64,000 nt of DNA from Candidatus Accumulibacter propinquus (GTDB taxonomy: Bacteria > Pseudomonadota > Gammaproteobacteria > Burkholderiales > Rhodocyclaceae): contig JADKBU010000005.1 in the NCBI GenBank assembly GCA_016714935.1, positions 1 to 64,000 on the forward strand, in the 5' to 3' direction. The translations under genes were made by a program, and so were the position numbers. Every line of letters begins with the position of its first letter. The first letter of the stretch is position 1. Under the pieces are notes generated by a model that ran no database searches, had not been told where the DNA came from, and saw only the letters and a list, made by a program, of their open reading frames with translations. Of this stretch, positions 33,491 through 43,175 are shown one piece after another.

Positions 33491-36376
33491 CTAGTTGCGC
33501 CTGAGACGTTGGCGTTGGGGTTCGAGCTGTTCGAGGGTGGCGACGAAGTCGTTCAGCCGCTGCCGTTCCTGCTCGACCACCGGCGCCGGAGCGCGCGCGA
33601 CGAAACTCGCGTTGGCAAGTTTGGCCCGGGCCTTGCTGATTTCGCCCTGCAGGCGCGCGATTTCCTTGTCCAGTCGCTCGCATTCGACGGCAAGGTCGAT
33701 CTGGACCTGCAGCATCAGCCGGGTTTCGCCAACGATCGCGATGGGTGCGCTGGCGCCGCCTGGCAGATCGTCGACAATCTGCACTTCTGAGAGCTTGCAG
33801 AGCGCTTTCAGATACGGAGCGAAGCCGAGCAGTGACTGGCGGTCGCCGCTGACCAGCAGCGGTACCCGCAGCGCCGGCGACAGGTTCATTTCTCCGCGCA
33901 GGTTGCGGCAGGCGTAGGCCAGGTTCTTCAGTTGCTGGACGCGTGCTTCGCTGGCCGGGTCAAGTTTTTCCGCCTGCGCCTGCGGATAGGCAGCGAGCAT
34001 CACCGAGGCCTGCGTCTTGCGGCCGGCGATCGGCGCGACGACCTGCCAGAGTTCTTCGGTGATGAACGGCAGCAGCGGATGCGCCAGGCGCAGCACCGTT
34101 TCCAGTACCCGCGCCAGCGTCCGGCGCGTCGCGCGCAGTTCCGCCCCGGATCCGTGTTGCAGTTGCACCTTGGCCAGTTCGACATACCAGTCGCAGAATT
34201 CATCCCAGATGAATTCATACACCGCGCGCGCCAGCAGATCGAAGCGGTAATCGGCGAAATGCTGTGCGATCTCTATTTCCGTGCGCTGCAGCTTGCTGAC
34301 GATCCATTGGTCAGCGAAAGACAAGTCGGGGGTGCCGTCCGTCAGGCCGAGCTCCTGGTCGGCGGTGTGCATCAGCACAAAGCGGCTGGCGTTCCACAGC
34401 TTGTTGCAGAAGTTGCGGTAGCCTTCGCAGCGGCTGAGGTCGAACTTGATGTCGCGGCCCGGGCTGGCCAGCGACAGGAAGGTGAAACGCAGGGCGTCGG
34501 TGCCGAACGCCGGGATGCCCGTGGGGAATTCCTTGCGCGTGCGTTTTTCGATCTGCTCGGCCTGTTTGGGGTTCATCAGGCCGCTGATGCGCTTTTCGAT
34601 CAGGGCGTCGAGGCCGATGCCATCGATCAGATCGATCGGGTCGAGGACATTGCCCTTCGACTTGCTCATTTTCTGGCCTTCGGCGTCGCGGATCAGCCCA
34701 TGCACGTAAACGTGCCGGAAGGGTATCTTGCCGGTGATGTGCCGGGTCATCATCACCATGCGCGCGACCCAGAAGAAAATGATGTCGAAGCCGGTGACCA
34801 GCACGGTCGACGGCAGGTAAAGGTCCAGTGCCGGGTTCGTCTCGGCCGGCCATTCCGGCGTCCAGTCGAGCGTCGAGAAAGGCCACAGTGCCGACGAGTA
34901 CCAGGTGTCGAGCACGTCCGGGTCGCGCGTCAACACGCCGCCGTAGCCTTGTTCGGCGGCCATTGCCCGGGCTTCGGGTTCATCGTGGGCGACAAAGATT
35001 TGCCCCGCTTCACCGTACCAGGCGGGAATCTGATGGCCCCACCACAACTGCCGTGAAATGCACCAGTCCTGAATGTTGTTCAGCCACTGGTTGTAAGTGT
35101 TGATCCAGTTTTCGGGGAAAAACCTGATCTCGCCCGAGGCCACGCAGGCCAGGGCTTTGCCGGCAATGCTGCTACCGTCGGCCGTGGGCTTGCTCATTGC
35201 GACAAACCATTGGTCGGTGAGCATCGGCTCGATCACCACGCCGGTGCGGTCACCGCGCGGCACTTTGAGCTTGTGCTTGTCGGTCTTGACCAGGAAACCC
35301 ATCGCCTGAAGATCGGTGACGATGGCGTTGCGTGCGTCGAAGCGATCCATGCCGCGATACTTTTCAGGGATGGCGGCTTCCGGAAAGTCACCAGTTGCGG
35401 TCGTTTCGACGAACCCCGCTTGACCGTACTTGAGTTTGCTGTAATTCGGGTCAGAATCGGCGTCAATAATTCGCCCGTCCAGGGTCAGCACATTGATCAT
35501 CGGCAACTGGTGCCGCAGGCCAACCGCATAGTCGTTGAAGTCATGCGCCGGCGTCACCTTGACGCAGCCGGTGCCGAAGGCAAGGTCAACGTAGGCGTCG
35601 GCGATGATCGGGATTTCGCGATCGCAGAGCGGCAGTTCGACCTTTTTCCCGAGCAAGTGCCGATAGCGTTCGTCTTCCGGGTGAACCATCACCGCGGTGT
35701 CACCAAGCATCGTTTCCGGGCGCGTGGTGGCGACGGTCAGGCTGCCCGAGCCATCGGCCAGTGGATAGCAGATGTGCCACATGAAACCGTCTTCTTCCTC
35801 ACTCACCACTTCGAGGTCGGAGACCGCCGTATGCAGTTCCGGGTCCCAGTTTACAAGGCGTTTGCCGCGGTAAATCAGGCCTTCGCGGTAGAGGCGAACG
35901 AAGGTTTCGGTGACTGTCCTCGACAATCCGGCGTCCATCGTGAAGCGCTCGCGGCTCCAGTCGGGCGAGGTGCCGAGGCGGCGCATCTGCCGGGTAATGG
36001 TGTCGCCGGAGAACGCTTTCCACTCCCAGACTTTTTCGAGAAACTTTTCGCGGCCCAGCTGGTGTCGCGAAATGCCCTGCGCGTCGAGTTGGCGCTCGAC
36101 GACGATCTGCGTGGCGATGCCCGCGTGATCCGTGCCCGGTTGCCACAGCGTGTTGTCACCCCGCATGCGATGATAGCGCGTGAGCGCATCCATGATCGCC
36201 TGGTTGAAGCCGTGGCCCATGTGCAATGTGCCGGTGACGTTGGGCGGTGGCAGCAGGATGCAGAAGGCCTCTTTGTTGTCGGCATCGAGGCCGGCGCCGA
36301 AGTAACCTCTGGCTTCCCATTCGGGGTACCAGCGACGTTCGATGTCTGCCGGTTCAAAGCTCTTGGCGAGTTCCAT
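33491..36376 (-). CDS. valS: valine--tRNA ligase
   Basis: 961 residues from the ATG at 36376 (MELAKSFEP, the usual start; an ATG three codons earlier is possible). Class I motifs: PPPNVTGTLHMGHGF (HIGH as HMGH) and KMSKSKGN. The large editing domain, anticodon-binding domain and the C-terminal coiled coil (ECERLDKEIARLQGEISKA) are all there. It charges tRNA-Val and clears mischarged threonine. Confidence 0.97.
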   Translation of the reverse strand: MELAKSFEPADIERRWYPEWEARGYFGAGLDADNKEAFCILLPPPNVTGTLHMGHGFNQAIMDALTRYHRMRGDNTLWQPGTDHAGIATQIVVERQLDAQGISRHQLGREKFLEKVWEWKAFSGDTITRQMRRLGTSPDWSRERFTMDAGLSRTVTETFVRLYREGLIYRGKRLVNWDPELHTAVSDLEVVSEEEDGFMWHICYPLADGSGSLTVATTRPETMLGDTAVMVHPEDERYRHLLGKKVELPLCDREIPIIADAYVDLAFGTGCVKVTPAHDFNDYAVGLRHQLPMINVLTLDGRIIDADSDPNYSKLKYGQAGFVETTATGDFPEAAIPEKYRGMDRFDARNAIVTDLQAMGFLVKTDKHKLKVPRGDRTGVVIEPMLTDQWFVAMSKPTADGSSIAGKALACVASGEIRFFPENWINTYNQWLNNIQDWCISRQLWWGHQIPAWYGEAGQIFVAHDEPEARAMAAEQGYGGVLTRDPDVLDTWYSSALWPFSTLDWTPEWPAETNPALDLYLPSTVLVTGFDIIFFWVARMVMMTRHITGKIPFRHVYVHGLIRDAEGQKMSKSKGNVLDPIDLIDGIGLDALIEKRISGLMNPKQAEQIEKRTRKEFPTGIPAFGTDALRFTFLSLASPGRDIKFDLSRCEGYRNFCNKLWNASRFVLMHTADQELGLTDGTPDLSFADQWIVSKLQRTEIEIAQHFADYRFDLLARAVYEFIWDEFCDWYVELAKVQLQHGSGAELRATRRTLARVLETVLRLAHPLLPFITEELWQVVAPIAGRKTQASVMLAAYPQAQAEKLDPASEARVQQLKNLAYACRNLRGEMNLSPALRVPLLVSGDRQSLLGFAPYLKALCKLSEVQIVDDLPGGASAPIAIVGETRLMLQVQIDLAVECERLDKEIARLQGEISKARAKLANASFVARAPAPVVEQERQRLNDFVATLEQLEPQRQRLRRN

Positions 36377-36442
36377 GGCGGGCACTAAAGGATGACGGGA
36401 GCGCGCATTATACCGGATCGCACCGTCGCTCCGACTCGGCCC

Positions 36443-36931
36443 CTAGGGTGCGTCTGGCGCGCCTTGTGGGCCATTGCCGGGATCTTCCAGCGGCAGCCGC
36501 AGTTGTCCGCGCTGCGTCAGAAAGTCGTGCAAGGCGGTTTCGATCGTGGTCGCCAGGCCGCGCTGCAGTTGCTCTGCAGCACCGCACAGAGCGGCTTCGA
36601 TCAGTCCGGGCAAATCGTTGCGCAGTTGCCGATCGACGTCATCGGCGAGGTCAGTGGCAAGCATCTGGCGCAGACCCGTGTCGATGTCCGCAGCCTTTGC
36701 CTCAGGGAGAGCTTCGGCAGGCGATACGACTTCGGTGAGCACCGGCAGGTCCTCATCTTCGGCGCCGCTCCGGTCGGGGGGCGTTAGCTTTACCGGCCTG
36801 TCGACCGAGGCAATGAAACTGCGGCGGCGGCGCAGGCGGCGTGAGCCTTCCCGACGGTCCACGCCGGCAGGATCGGCCTCCGGGTTGATCAGCGAGTCGG
36901 CACGACGGATCAGATCACCGTCCTCGGCCAT
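36443..36931 (-). CDS. conserved hypothetical protein between holC and valS
   Basis: 162 residues, no signal peptide or membrane segment. N-terminal basic stretch (REGSRRLRRRRSF), a low-complexity acidic middle (GAEDEDLPVL), and a helical C-terminal half with LRQMLATDLADDVDRQLRND. Its start and the holC stop share one base, so it is translationally coupled to holC. I do not recognise a function. Confidence 0.7.
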   Translation of the reverse strand: MAEDGDLIRRADSLINPEADPAGVDRREGSRRLRRRRSFIASVDRPVKLTPPDRSGAEDEDLPVLTEVVSPAEALPEAKAADIDTGLRQMLATDLADDVDRQLRNDLPGLIEAALCGAAEQLQRGLATTIETALHDFLTQRGQLRLPLEDPGNGPQGAPDAP

Positions 36932-37356
36932 CAGCCTTGTCCCGACAGATCGACATAGCTGATGTCGTAGCCGCGATCCTTGTAAAACCTGGCGCGCCTG
37001 CGGCCGTCGACGCGCTCGTCGCGATCCTGGCCGACGACTTCAATGAGGCTGGCAAAACGGGAGAAGCCGGGCGGCACTTCGGCAGAGAGATTGAACAGGC
37101 GTTCATCGTGTGGCACCGCGTCAAGCGTGTCGGCGATCAGCACCGGCGTTTCAGTGGCCAGCGGCGAGTTCACCGCCACATGGGGGATGAAACCCGTCGG
37201 GGGGACCATCCACAGGTGGCGGTCAAGCGCGGCGGCAAGCTCGGCATCCGGCGCAAACACCAGCAAGGCTTTCCTCTGCGCAAAAGCCTTGCCGATCAAG
37301 GCGGCTGTGGCGGCAATCCGGTCTGGGGCGTTGTGGTAAAAGAAGACTCGTGTCAA
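36931..37356 (-). CDS. holC: DNA polymerase III subunit chi
   Basis: 141 residues from a TTG at 37356 that overlaps the pepA stop, giving the typical TRVFFYHNAPDRIAATAALI start. FLWMVP-type region HLWMVPPTGFIPHV and LFNLSAEVPPGFSRFASLIEVV are conserved. Chi links the clamp loader to single-strand binding protein. pepA-holC-valS is the common proteobacterial order. Start assignment inferred. Confidence 0.92.
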   Translation of the reverse strand: MTRVFFYHNAPDRIAATAALIGKAFAQRKALLVFAPDAELAAALDRHLWMVPPTGFIPHVAVNSPLATETPVLIADTLDAVPHDERLFNLSAEVPPGFSRFASLIEVVGQDRDERVDGRRRARFYKDRGYDISYVDLSGQG

Positions 37357-38849
37357 TTGAGTTTTCCGACGCGTTTCAGCAAATAGTGCATGAGCAGGGG
37401 TACCGGCCGTCCGGTTGCGCCCTTGTCGGTGCCTGACTTCCAGGCTGTGCCGGCAATGTCGAGGTGAGCCCAGACATATTTCCGGGTGAAGCGAGAGAGA
37501 AAGCAGGCGGCGGTGATGCTGCCGCCCCAACGGCCGCCAATGTTTGCCATGTCGGCAAAGGGACTCTTGAGCAACTCCTGGTAGTCATCCCACAAGGGCA
37601 TTTGCCATGCCCGGTCATGCGCCTCGTCGCCGGCATGCAGCAATTCGCGAGCAAGTGTGTCGTTGTTGGCGAACAGACCGGTGGCGACATGACCGAGAGC
37701 GACCACGCAGGCACCGGTGAGGGTCGCGACGTCGATCAGGATGTCGGGTTCGAAACGCGCAGCATAAGTCAGGGCATCGCAGAGGATCAGGCGGCCTTCT
37801 GCGTCGGTGTTGAGGATCTCGATGGTCTGGCCCGACATTGAGGTGACGATATCGCCTGGCCGCGTGGCCGCGCCCCCGGGCATGTTTTCGGTGCTGGGCA
37901 CGATTACCGTCAGATTGATCGGCAGCTTCATCATTGCTGCCGCCTTGATGGTGCCGAGCACGCCGGCAGCGCCGCACATGTCGTACTTCATCTCGTCCAT
38001 TTCGGCTGCCGGCTTGATGGAAATTCCGCCGCTATCAAACGTGACACCCTTGCCGACCAGGACCACGGGCTTGTCATCGGCCTTGCCGCCCTTGTGCTGC
38101 AGGATGATCAGCCTTGGTGGTTGCTGTGAGCCTTTGGCGACCGCCAGCAGCGACTGCATGCCCAATGCCGCCATCTCTTCGCTGTCGAGGATCTGACAGT
38201 CCAGCTTGTGCTCCGCGGCCAGCTTTTGCGCTATTTCAGCGAGGTACGTCGGGGTGCACACATTGGCCGGCAGGTTGGCCAGGTTCTTGGCCAAAGCCAT
38301 GCCTTCGGCAATCGCCTGGCCCTGGTTGAGCGCTTCCTCGGCGGTCGCCAGTTCGTTTCGTCGATCAACCACAAAGGTGAGCTTGCGCAGGGGTCGGCGG
38401 ACCTTGTCCTTCTTGCTCTTGAATTGATCGAAACGATAGACGGTCTCCTGGGCGACAATCGTCGCCTGGCGCACGCGCCAGGCCGCGCTGCGCTTCCTGA
38501 CGCTGGTTTCGGTCAGGAAAACGGTTCCATCGAAGGAGCCCGTTTCGTTGAGGGTCCGCACGGCGCTGCGGACGGCGTCGCAGTATTCCTTGTCGCCGAA
38601 CTCTTTTTCCTTGCCCAGTCCGACCAGCAGGACACGGTCGCAGAGGGTTCCCGGAACATTGTGCAGCAGCAGCGTGCTGCCGGACTTTCCCTCCATGTCG
38701 CCGCGGCGAATGATGTCGGAAAGATGATTGCGCGCGGCGTTGTCGAGCAGTTCGGCGGCCAGTGTCAACTTGCGAGGTTCGAAAACGCCGACCACGACAC
38801 AGGCGCTGCGTTGCTTTTCCGGGCTCCCGCTTTTTATGCTAAATTCCAC
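37353..38849 (-). CDS. pepA: leucyl aminopeptidase
   Basis: 498 residues, M17 family. Two-metal site: VGKGVTFDSGGISIKP, MKYDMCGAAGVLG and the signature NTDAEGRLIL. It removes N-terminal amino acids as a cytosolic hexamer; E. coli PepA also binds DNA as a regulator. Divergent from lptF across 74 bases, the conserved arrangement. Confidence 0.97.
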   Translation of the reverse strand: MEFSIKSGSPEKQRSACVVVGVFEPRKLTLAAELLDNAARNHLSDIIRRGDMEGKSGSTLLLHNVPGTLCDRVLLVGLGKEKEFGDKEYCDAVRSAVRTLNETGSFDGTVFLTETSVRKRSAAWRVRQATIVAQETVYRFDQFKSKKDKVRRPLRKLTFVVDRRNELATAEEALNQGQAIAEGMALAKNLANLPANVCTPTYLAEIAQKLAAEHKLDCQILDSEEMAALGMQSLLAVAKGSQQPPRLIILQHKGGKADDKPVVLVGKGVTFDSGGISIKPAAEMDEMKYDMCGAAGVLGTIKAAAMMKLPINLTVIVPSTENMPGGAATRPGDIVTSMSGQTIEILNTDAEGRLILCDALTYAARFEPDILIDVATLTGACVVALGHVATGLFANNDTLARELLHAGDEAHDRAWQMPLWDDYQELLKSPFADMANIGGRWGGSITAACFLSRFTRKYVWAHLDIAGTAWKSGTDKGATGRPVPLLMHYLLKRVGKLN

Positions 38850-38923
38850 TTACCCCTCCTCAGGCAACGCGTGCTTCTTTCGAAGCCCTGATTATCACTG
38901 CAGTTTTTCACCAAAGTCAAAGA

Positions 38924-40003
38924 ATGATCTTTCAGCGTGCGGTTCGGCGCGAGTTCACCCACTCCGCGGCCGGGGTCTTCACTGCGCTTTTTGCCATCAT
39001 GATGACCACGCAGTTGATTCGCCTGCTCAATGAAGCGGCGCAAGGCAGCGTCGAACCGGATGCGGTGGTGGCGCTGCTCGGCTTCGCATCGCTCAACTAC
39101 CTGCCGGTATTGCTGTCGCTGTCGTCATTTATCGCCATTTTGTTAACCCTGTCACGCAGTTATCGTGATTCCGAGATGGTCGTCTGGTTCTCGTCCGGAT
39201 TGCCGCTGACGGCGTGGATCAGGCCGGTACTGGTCTTTGCCTTGCCGCTGGTAGCGACCATCGCCGCTCTGGCCTTCTTCTTTTCCCCTTGGGCCGTGTC
39301 CCAGAGCGCCGAGTTTCGCGGCAAGCTGAATTCGCGAAAGGACGCCGGGCAGATCTCTCCGGGCGCGTTTCAGGAGTCATCGGCTGGCGACCGCGTGATC
39401 TTCGTTGAAGGTGTCGCGGAGGATACCAACATCGTCCGCAACGTGTTTGTCAGCGAAGGCCGACCCGAACGGCTGGGGGTGACGATGGCGGGCAGCGGTC
39501 ATCAGGAAGTCGCGGAAAATGGCGACCGCTTTATCGTTCTGCAGAACGGTCGCCGCTACGACTTCCAGCCCGGCACCGCCGATTTCCGCATCCTCGAATA
39601 CGCGCGCTATGCTGTGCGTCTGGAGACCAAGGAGTCGCGCGGTTTGGCGCCGACACCGAGGACCATGCCCACCCTGGACCTGCTGCAGGTCGATACTCCC
39701 CAGCATCGCGCTGAATTGTTGTACCGGGTGAGCCTGCCGTTTTCGGCAATCGTGCTCGCCTTGCTGGCGATCCCGCTGTCGTTTACCAATCCACGTGCAG
39801 GTCGTTCGGCGAACATGCTGTTCGCCATTCTGGTCTACCTGATCTACAACAATCTGGTGACCATCAGCCAGGGGTGGGTGGCGAGTGGCAAGGTGTCCTT
39901 TGCGGTCGGCGTGCTGGCCGTTCATCTGCTCATGCTGTGCCTCCTTCCGGCCCTTTTCTACCGACGCATCGCCGTCTTCTCCTTCCTACGCTGGTCTCGA
40001 TGA
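38924..40003 (+). CDS. lptF: LPS export ABC transporter permease LptF
   Basis: 359 residues. Three N-terminal and three C-terminal membrane segments flank a periplasmic beta-jellyroll (about 130-265). Start MIFQRAVRREFTHSAAGVF is typical. With LptG and LptB (12 kb) it extracts LPS from the inner membrane. Its stop overlaps the lptG start by four bases. Confidence 0.94.
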   Translation: MIFQRAVRREFTHSAAGVFTALFAIMMTTQLIRLLNEAAQGSVEPDAVVALLGFASLNYLPVLLSLSSFIAILLTLSRSYRDSEMVVWFSSGLPLTAWIRPVLVFALPLVATIAALAFFFSPWAVSQSAEFRGKLNSRKDAGQISPGAFQESSAGDRVIFVEGVAEDTNIVRNVFVSEGRPERLGVTMAGSGHQEVAENGDRFIVLQNGRRYDFQPGTADFRILEYARYAVRLETKESRGLAPTPRTMPTLDLLQVDTPQHRAELLYRVSLPFSAIVLALLAIPLSFTNPRAGRSANMLFAILVYLIYNNLVTISQGWVASGKVSFAVGVLAVHLLMLCLLPALFYRRIAVFSFLRWSR

Positions 40004-41073
40004 AGGTCTATCGTCGCTACCTTGCGCGCGAGGTGTCAGGCGCCATTCTGCTGGTGTTGCTGGCTTTTCTGGCCTTGTTCGCCTTCTTCGATCTGCTTGG
40101 GGAAATCAAGAGTGTCGGCGAGGGCGGCTACCAGTTGCACCATGCGTTTGCCTTCGTTTTGCTGCGTGCGCCGGGTCGGGCCTACGAACTGGTGCCGATT
40201 GCCGTCCTGATCGGCACGCTTTACGCACTCTCGGCGCTGGCCCGTCATTCCGAACTGACCGTGTTGCGCGTCTCCGGTTTGTCTACGGTGTCCTTGCTGG
40301 GGGGGCTATTCCAGGTGGCCGGCTGGTTTGCCGTAGCGACTTTCCTGATCGGTGAGTTTGTCGCGCCGCCTGCGGAGAAGGCGGCGTATCAGATGCGCCT
40401 GAAGGAACGAGGGCGCATGGTGGGGCAGGACCTGCGCTCCGGTCTGTGGGTCAAGGACGAACAGAGTTTTATCAACGTACGCGTCGTCCTGCCGGATACC
40501 AGTCTGCGTGGCATCCGTATCTACGAATTTGACGAGCAGGCGCAGTTGCGCTCGATCACCGAGGCTACAGAGGGGAAGCATGTGGTGCCCGACAGTTGGC
40601 AGCTGACGCATGTGGTGCAGACGGTGCTGGATGGCGAACGTGCTGAAGTCCGGCAGTTGCCCGAACTGTTGTGGCGTTCGGCGCTGAGCCCGGACATTCT
40701 CTCGGTCCTGATGGTTTCACCCGATCGCATGTCGCTGCGACATCTATCGACGTATACCAAACATCTGGCGGACAATCACCAGAAGACCAACCGTTACGAT
40801 ATCGCCTTCTGGAAGAAAGTGATCTACCCGTTGGCCGCCTTCGTCATGGTTGCCCTCGCTTTGCCGTTTGGCGGTGCCCATTACCGGGCCGAGCGCGTTG
40901 GCCTCAAGATCTTTTCCGGAGTCATGGTCGGCATCCTGTTCTACATGCTCAACGGCCTGTTTTCCAATCTCGGCGCGATCAACAGTTGGTCACCGCTGCT
41001 CAGTGCGGTGACGCCTTCGGCCCTGTTCCTGTTTGCAGCCGCGACGATGATCTGGTGGGTTGACAAGCGCTGA
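40000..41073 (+). CDS. lptG: LPS export ABC transporter permease LptG
   Basis: 357 residues, same topology as LptF: MKVYRRYLAREVSGAILLVL at the start, periplasmic domain, and C-terminal segments including ALALPFGGAHYRAERVGLKI and VMVGILFYMLNGLF. Partner of LptF in the LPS transport complex. Translationally coupled by ATGA. Confidence 0.95.
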   Translation: MKVYRRYLAREVSGAILLVLLAFLALFAFFDLLGEIKSVGEGGYQLHHAFAFVLLRAPGRAYELVPIAVLIGTLYALSALARHSELTVLRVSGLSTVSLLGGLFQVAGWFAVATFLIGEFVAPPAEKAAYQMRLKERGRMVGQDLRSGLWVKDEQSFINVRVVLPDTSLRGIRIYEFDEQAQLRSITEATEGKHVVPDSWQLTHVVQTVLDGERAEVRQLPELLWRSALSPDILSVLMVSPDRMSLRHLSTYTKHLADNHQKTNRYDIAFWKKVIYPLAAFVMVALALPFGGAHYRAERVGLKIFSGVMVGILFYMLNGLFSNLGAINSWSPLLSAVTPSALFLFAAATMIWWVDKR

Positions 41074-41094
41074 CGCTTACCTGAATGAATTCTC

Positions 41095-41520
41095 TCAGAC
41101 CATGACCAGTTGCGTGCCCGAAAGGCGATCGTGGAGAAATTGTCGGTCGCGATCGAACAGTGCCCAGACGATTCCGACACCTCCGAGGATGATGCTGGGC
41201 CAGCACAAAAGGTAGCGCAGGATCGCTTGCGCCGGGCGGACGGCCAGACCATCCCGGCTGACCAAGCGGATGCGCCAGGTTTTCATGGCCAGCGTCTGCC
41301 CGCCATGGCTCCAGAACCAGAGGAAGTAGATCAGCAATACCAGGAAGCAATGGGTCTGTACCACAACGGGTGACGCCAGGCGATGCGCGAAGGCGCCAAG
41401 CAGCACGTGCGGCAGGACCAGGAGAACCGCAAGCACTGCCGCCAACAACAGTCCTTCGTAGCCCATGCTGGCAAGACGACGCAGGATGCCCGGCCACCTG
41501 ACGGCCGGTACAGTCGACAT
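41095..41520 (-). CDS. RDD family membrane protein
   Basis: 141 residues from the ATG at 41520. RDD signature PGILRRLASMGYEGLLL with the basic-aspartate pattern partly kept (RLASMGYE), three membrane segments, and the family C terminus WALFDRDRQFLHDRLSGTQLV. Function of RDD proteins is poorly known; some transport ions. Start shares one base with the preceding stop, so it is the last gene of a four-gene set led by a sigma factor. Confidence 0.85.
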   Translation of the reverse strand: MSTVPAVRWPGILRRLASMGYEGLLLAAVLAVLLVLPHVLLGAFAHRLASPVVVQTHCFLVLLIYFLWFWSHGGQTLAMKTWRIRLVSRDGLAVRPAQAILRYLLCWPSIILGGVGIVWALFDRDRQFLHDRLSGTQLVMV

Positions 41521-42131
41521 CAGCGCTTGCCGAGTGAGTCGCTCGCTGGCGCTGCAGCCGCTGCGGGCGGTGGATTGGCCGCTACCGTTTCCGCAGCCGG
41601 GGCAGGGGTACCTATGGCTGGTGATGCAGCGGGGTTCGGGGCCGGCACGGCAACTGGCGGGGCGGGGTTGGGCTGCCGCCCGGGTTTGGGTACCGGCTTG
41701 CTCGCGGCTTGCTGCTGTAGCCTTGCCTTTTCCTCTTCCGGCAGACTGGAGTACTCCTCCCATTTTTGCCTCAGTTCCTGCTTCTTCTCGATCGGGAGCT
41801 TGTTGGCAGTCAAGAAGTTCTCGCGAGCGAGTCGCCGCTGCTCAGGCGTCAGCTTTCCCCACTCCTGCATCTGACCCTGGATTCGGCGTTGCTCTTCCGG
41901 CGTCATGGTGGCAAAGCGGCGCGTGATGCCCAGCCATTTCTTTTGGCGGCTGTACTCCATGGCGTCCCAATCGTCGCTAAGCGGCGCCAGGATAGTCCTT
42001 TGCTCCACCGACAGTTCCGTCCATTGCGGTTGCGGCGGCGTGGCAATGGACGACGGGCTGGGAACGTCGGCCCAGGCCGTCAACGCAATGAAGCTGGCGA
42101 GGATTACTGCGACGCGGAGCTTTTCAGCCAT
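41520..42131 (-). CDS. DUF3106-type periplasmic protein
   Basis: 203 residues: a signal peptide (MAEKLRVAVILASFIALTAWA), then a helical domain with repeated (L/M)(S/T)PEEQR motifs (TMTPEEQRRIQGQM, KLTPEQRRLARENF, LPEEEKARLQQQ), typical of DUF3106, then a proline/alanine-rich tail. Overlaps the upstream small membrane protein gene by 28 bases. Role unknown; the repeats resemble CpxP/Spy-like periplasmic sensors, which is only an analogy. Confidence 0.8.
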   Translation of the reverse strand: MAEKLRVAVILASFIALTAWADVPSPSSIATPPQPQWTELSVEQRTILAPLSDDWDAMEYSRQKKWLGITRRFATMTPEEQRRIQGQMQEWGKLTPEQRRLARENFLTANKLPIEKKQELRQKWEEYSSLPEEEKARLQQQAASKPVPKPGRQPNPAPPVAVPAPNPAASPAIGTPAPAAETVAANPPPAAAAAPASDSLGKR

Positions 42132-42481
42132 GCATCAAAGCCCCGGTCGGTAAACGCAGCGATTGGCAGATCGTCGGAGAGGAGCGCGCTGTCGATGATC
42201 TCCAACTCGGTAATGCTCTGGTCGGCATACCAGTAGGTATAGGTGGCGATGCCTAACACGACGACAAGCGCCAGGAATAGTTGGCGGAAGTCCAGGCGAT
42301 CGAGGCGATCATGAATAAAACTACCCGCGCCGGCCAGGACCGACTGGTGAACCGAAACCTTCTGATGTGCCAGGGCGCGCTGCCTGATCATTTCAAGGCG
42401 GCCGATTGTTTCCACAGGGATGTCGCGCAGACCCTGGTTCAAGTGATGCCTGACCTTGTAGGCAAGATGCAGTTCATTCAT
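42104..42481 (-). CDS. DUF3619-type small membrane protein, possible sigma-factor partner
   Basis: 125 residues from the ATG at 42481 with AAGGA upstream. A cytoplasmic N-terminal helical part (about 1-65), one membrane segment (QLFLALVVVLGIATYTYWYA) and a short periplasmic end. The start overlaps the sigma-factor stop (ATGA). Position and topology fit a membrane-bound regulator of the sigma factor, but no anti-sigma motif is recognisable. Confidence 0.75.
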   Translation of the reverse strand: MNELHLAYKVRHHLNQGLRDIPVETIGRLEMIRQRALAHQKVSVHQSVLAGAGSFIHDRLDRLDFRQLFLALVVVLGIATYTYWYADQSITELEIIDSALLSDDLPIAAFTDRGFDAWLKSSASQ

Positions 42482-43041
42482 AGGGTAATTCCTTTTGCTT
42501 TCAGTGCCGCTGCCAGCGAGTGATTGGCTCGCGAGCAATGCGTCTTGACGCTGCCCTCGGAGCAGCCCATGGCACTGGCTGTTTCGGCAACATCCATATC
42601 TTCCCAGTAACGCAGGAGGAAAGCTTCACGTTGACGCGCTGGCAGCAATTCTATCTCTTTTTCAATTATCCCAAGGAGTTGCGATTGCTGGAGCTGGTCG
42701 TCCGGGGTCTGCGGGCTATACGATCCGGCTTCGCCGCTGATGGCTTCGAGCGGATCGTGGTCCTCGTCGTCTCCCGGCGAAAGCGACGAGAGCAAAGTGG
42801 TCCACAGGGCACGCACACGGCTGCGTCGATAGTAGTCGCGAATCGTGTTCTGCAGTATGCGCTGGAACAGCATCGGCAGCTCGGTCAGCGGGTGATCGCC
42901 ATATTTCTCGGCGAGCTTCATCATCGCGTCTTGCACGACATCGAGTGCCGACTCCTCGTTGCGCACCGCAAACATGGCTTGCTTGAAAGCACGGCGCTCG
43001 ATTGCAGTGAGAAAATCCGACAGTTCGCGTTGGCTGGCCAG
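42478..43041 (-). CDS. RNA polymerase sigma factor (sigma-70 family, ECF type)
   Basis: About 188 residues. Region 2 (ALDVVQDAMMKLAEKYGDHP, FQRILQNTIRDYYRRSRVR) and region 4 (LPARQREAFLLRYWEDMDVA and TASAMGCSEGSVKTHCSRA) are clear. No ATG fits; homologues begin two residues before SQRELSDFL. There a CTG (43041) has AAGGA eight bases upstream, so a rare CTG start is proposed. In-frame TTG codons at 43122 and 43176 are alternatives. It is divergent from ilvB and leads an overlapping set with DUF3619, DUF3106 and RDD genes. Confidence 0.88.
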   Translation of the reverse strand: MASQRELSDFLTAIERRAFKQAMFAVRNEESALDVVQDAMMKLAEKYGDHPLTELPMLFQRILQNTIRDYYRRSRVRALWTTLLSSLSPGDDEDHDPLEAISGEAGSYSPQTPDDQLQQSQLLGIIEKEIELLPARQREAFLLRYWEDMDVAETASAMGCSEGSVKTHCSRANHSLAAALKAKGITL

Positions 43042-43175
43042 AGCGAGAATCCTTGCGGTTGTGGGTTTGAGGTGGTTTTCGCGGGCGCCGGTTTGGTGAA
43101 TGCCTTGACCAATCGAGGCCAAAGCTTTAACGTTGCAGACTTTTTTCGAGCAATTTGCTTGCTGGGGCGACGGCA

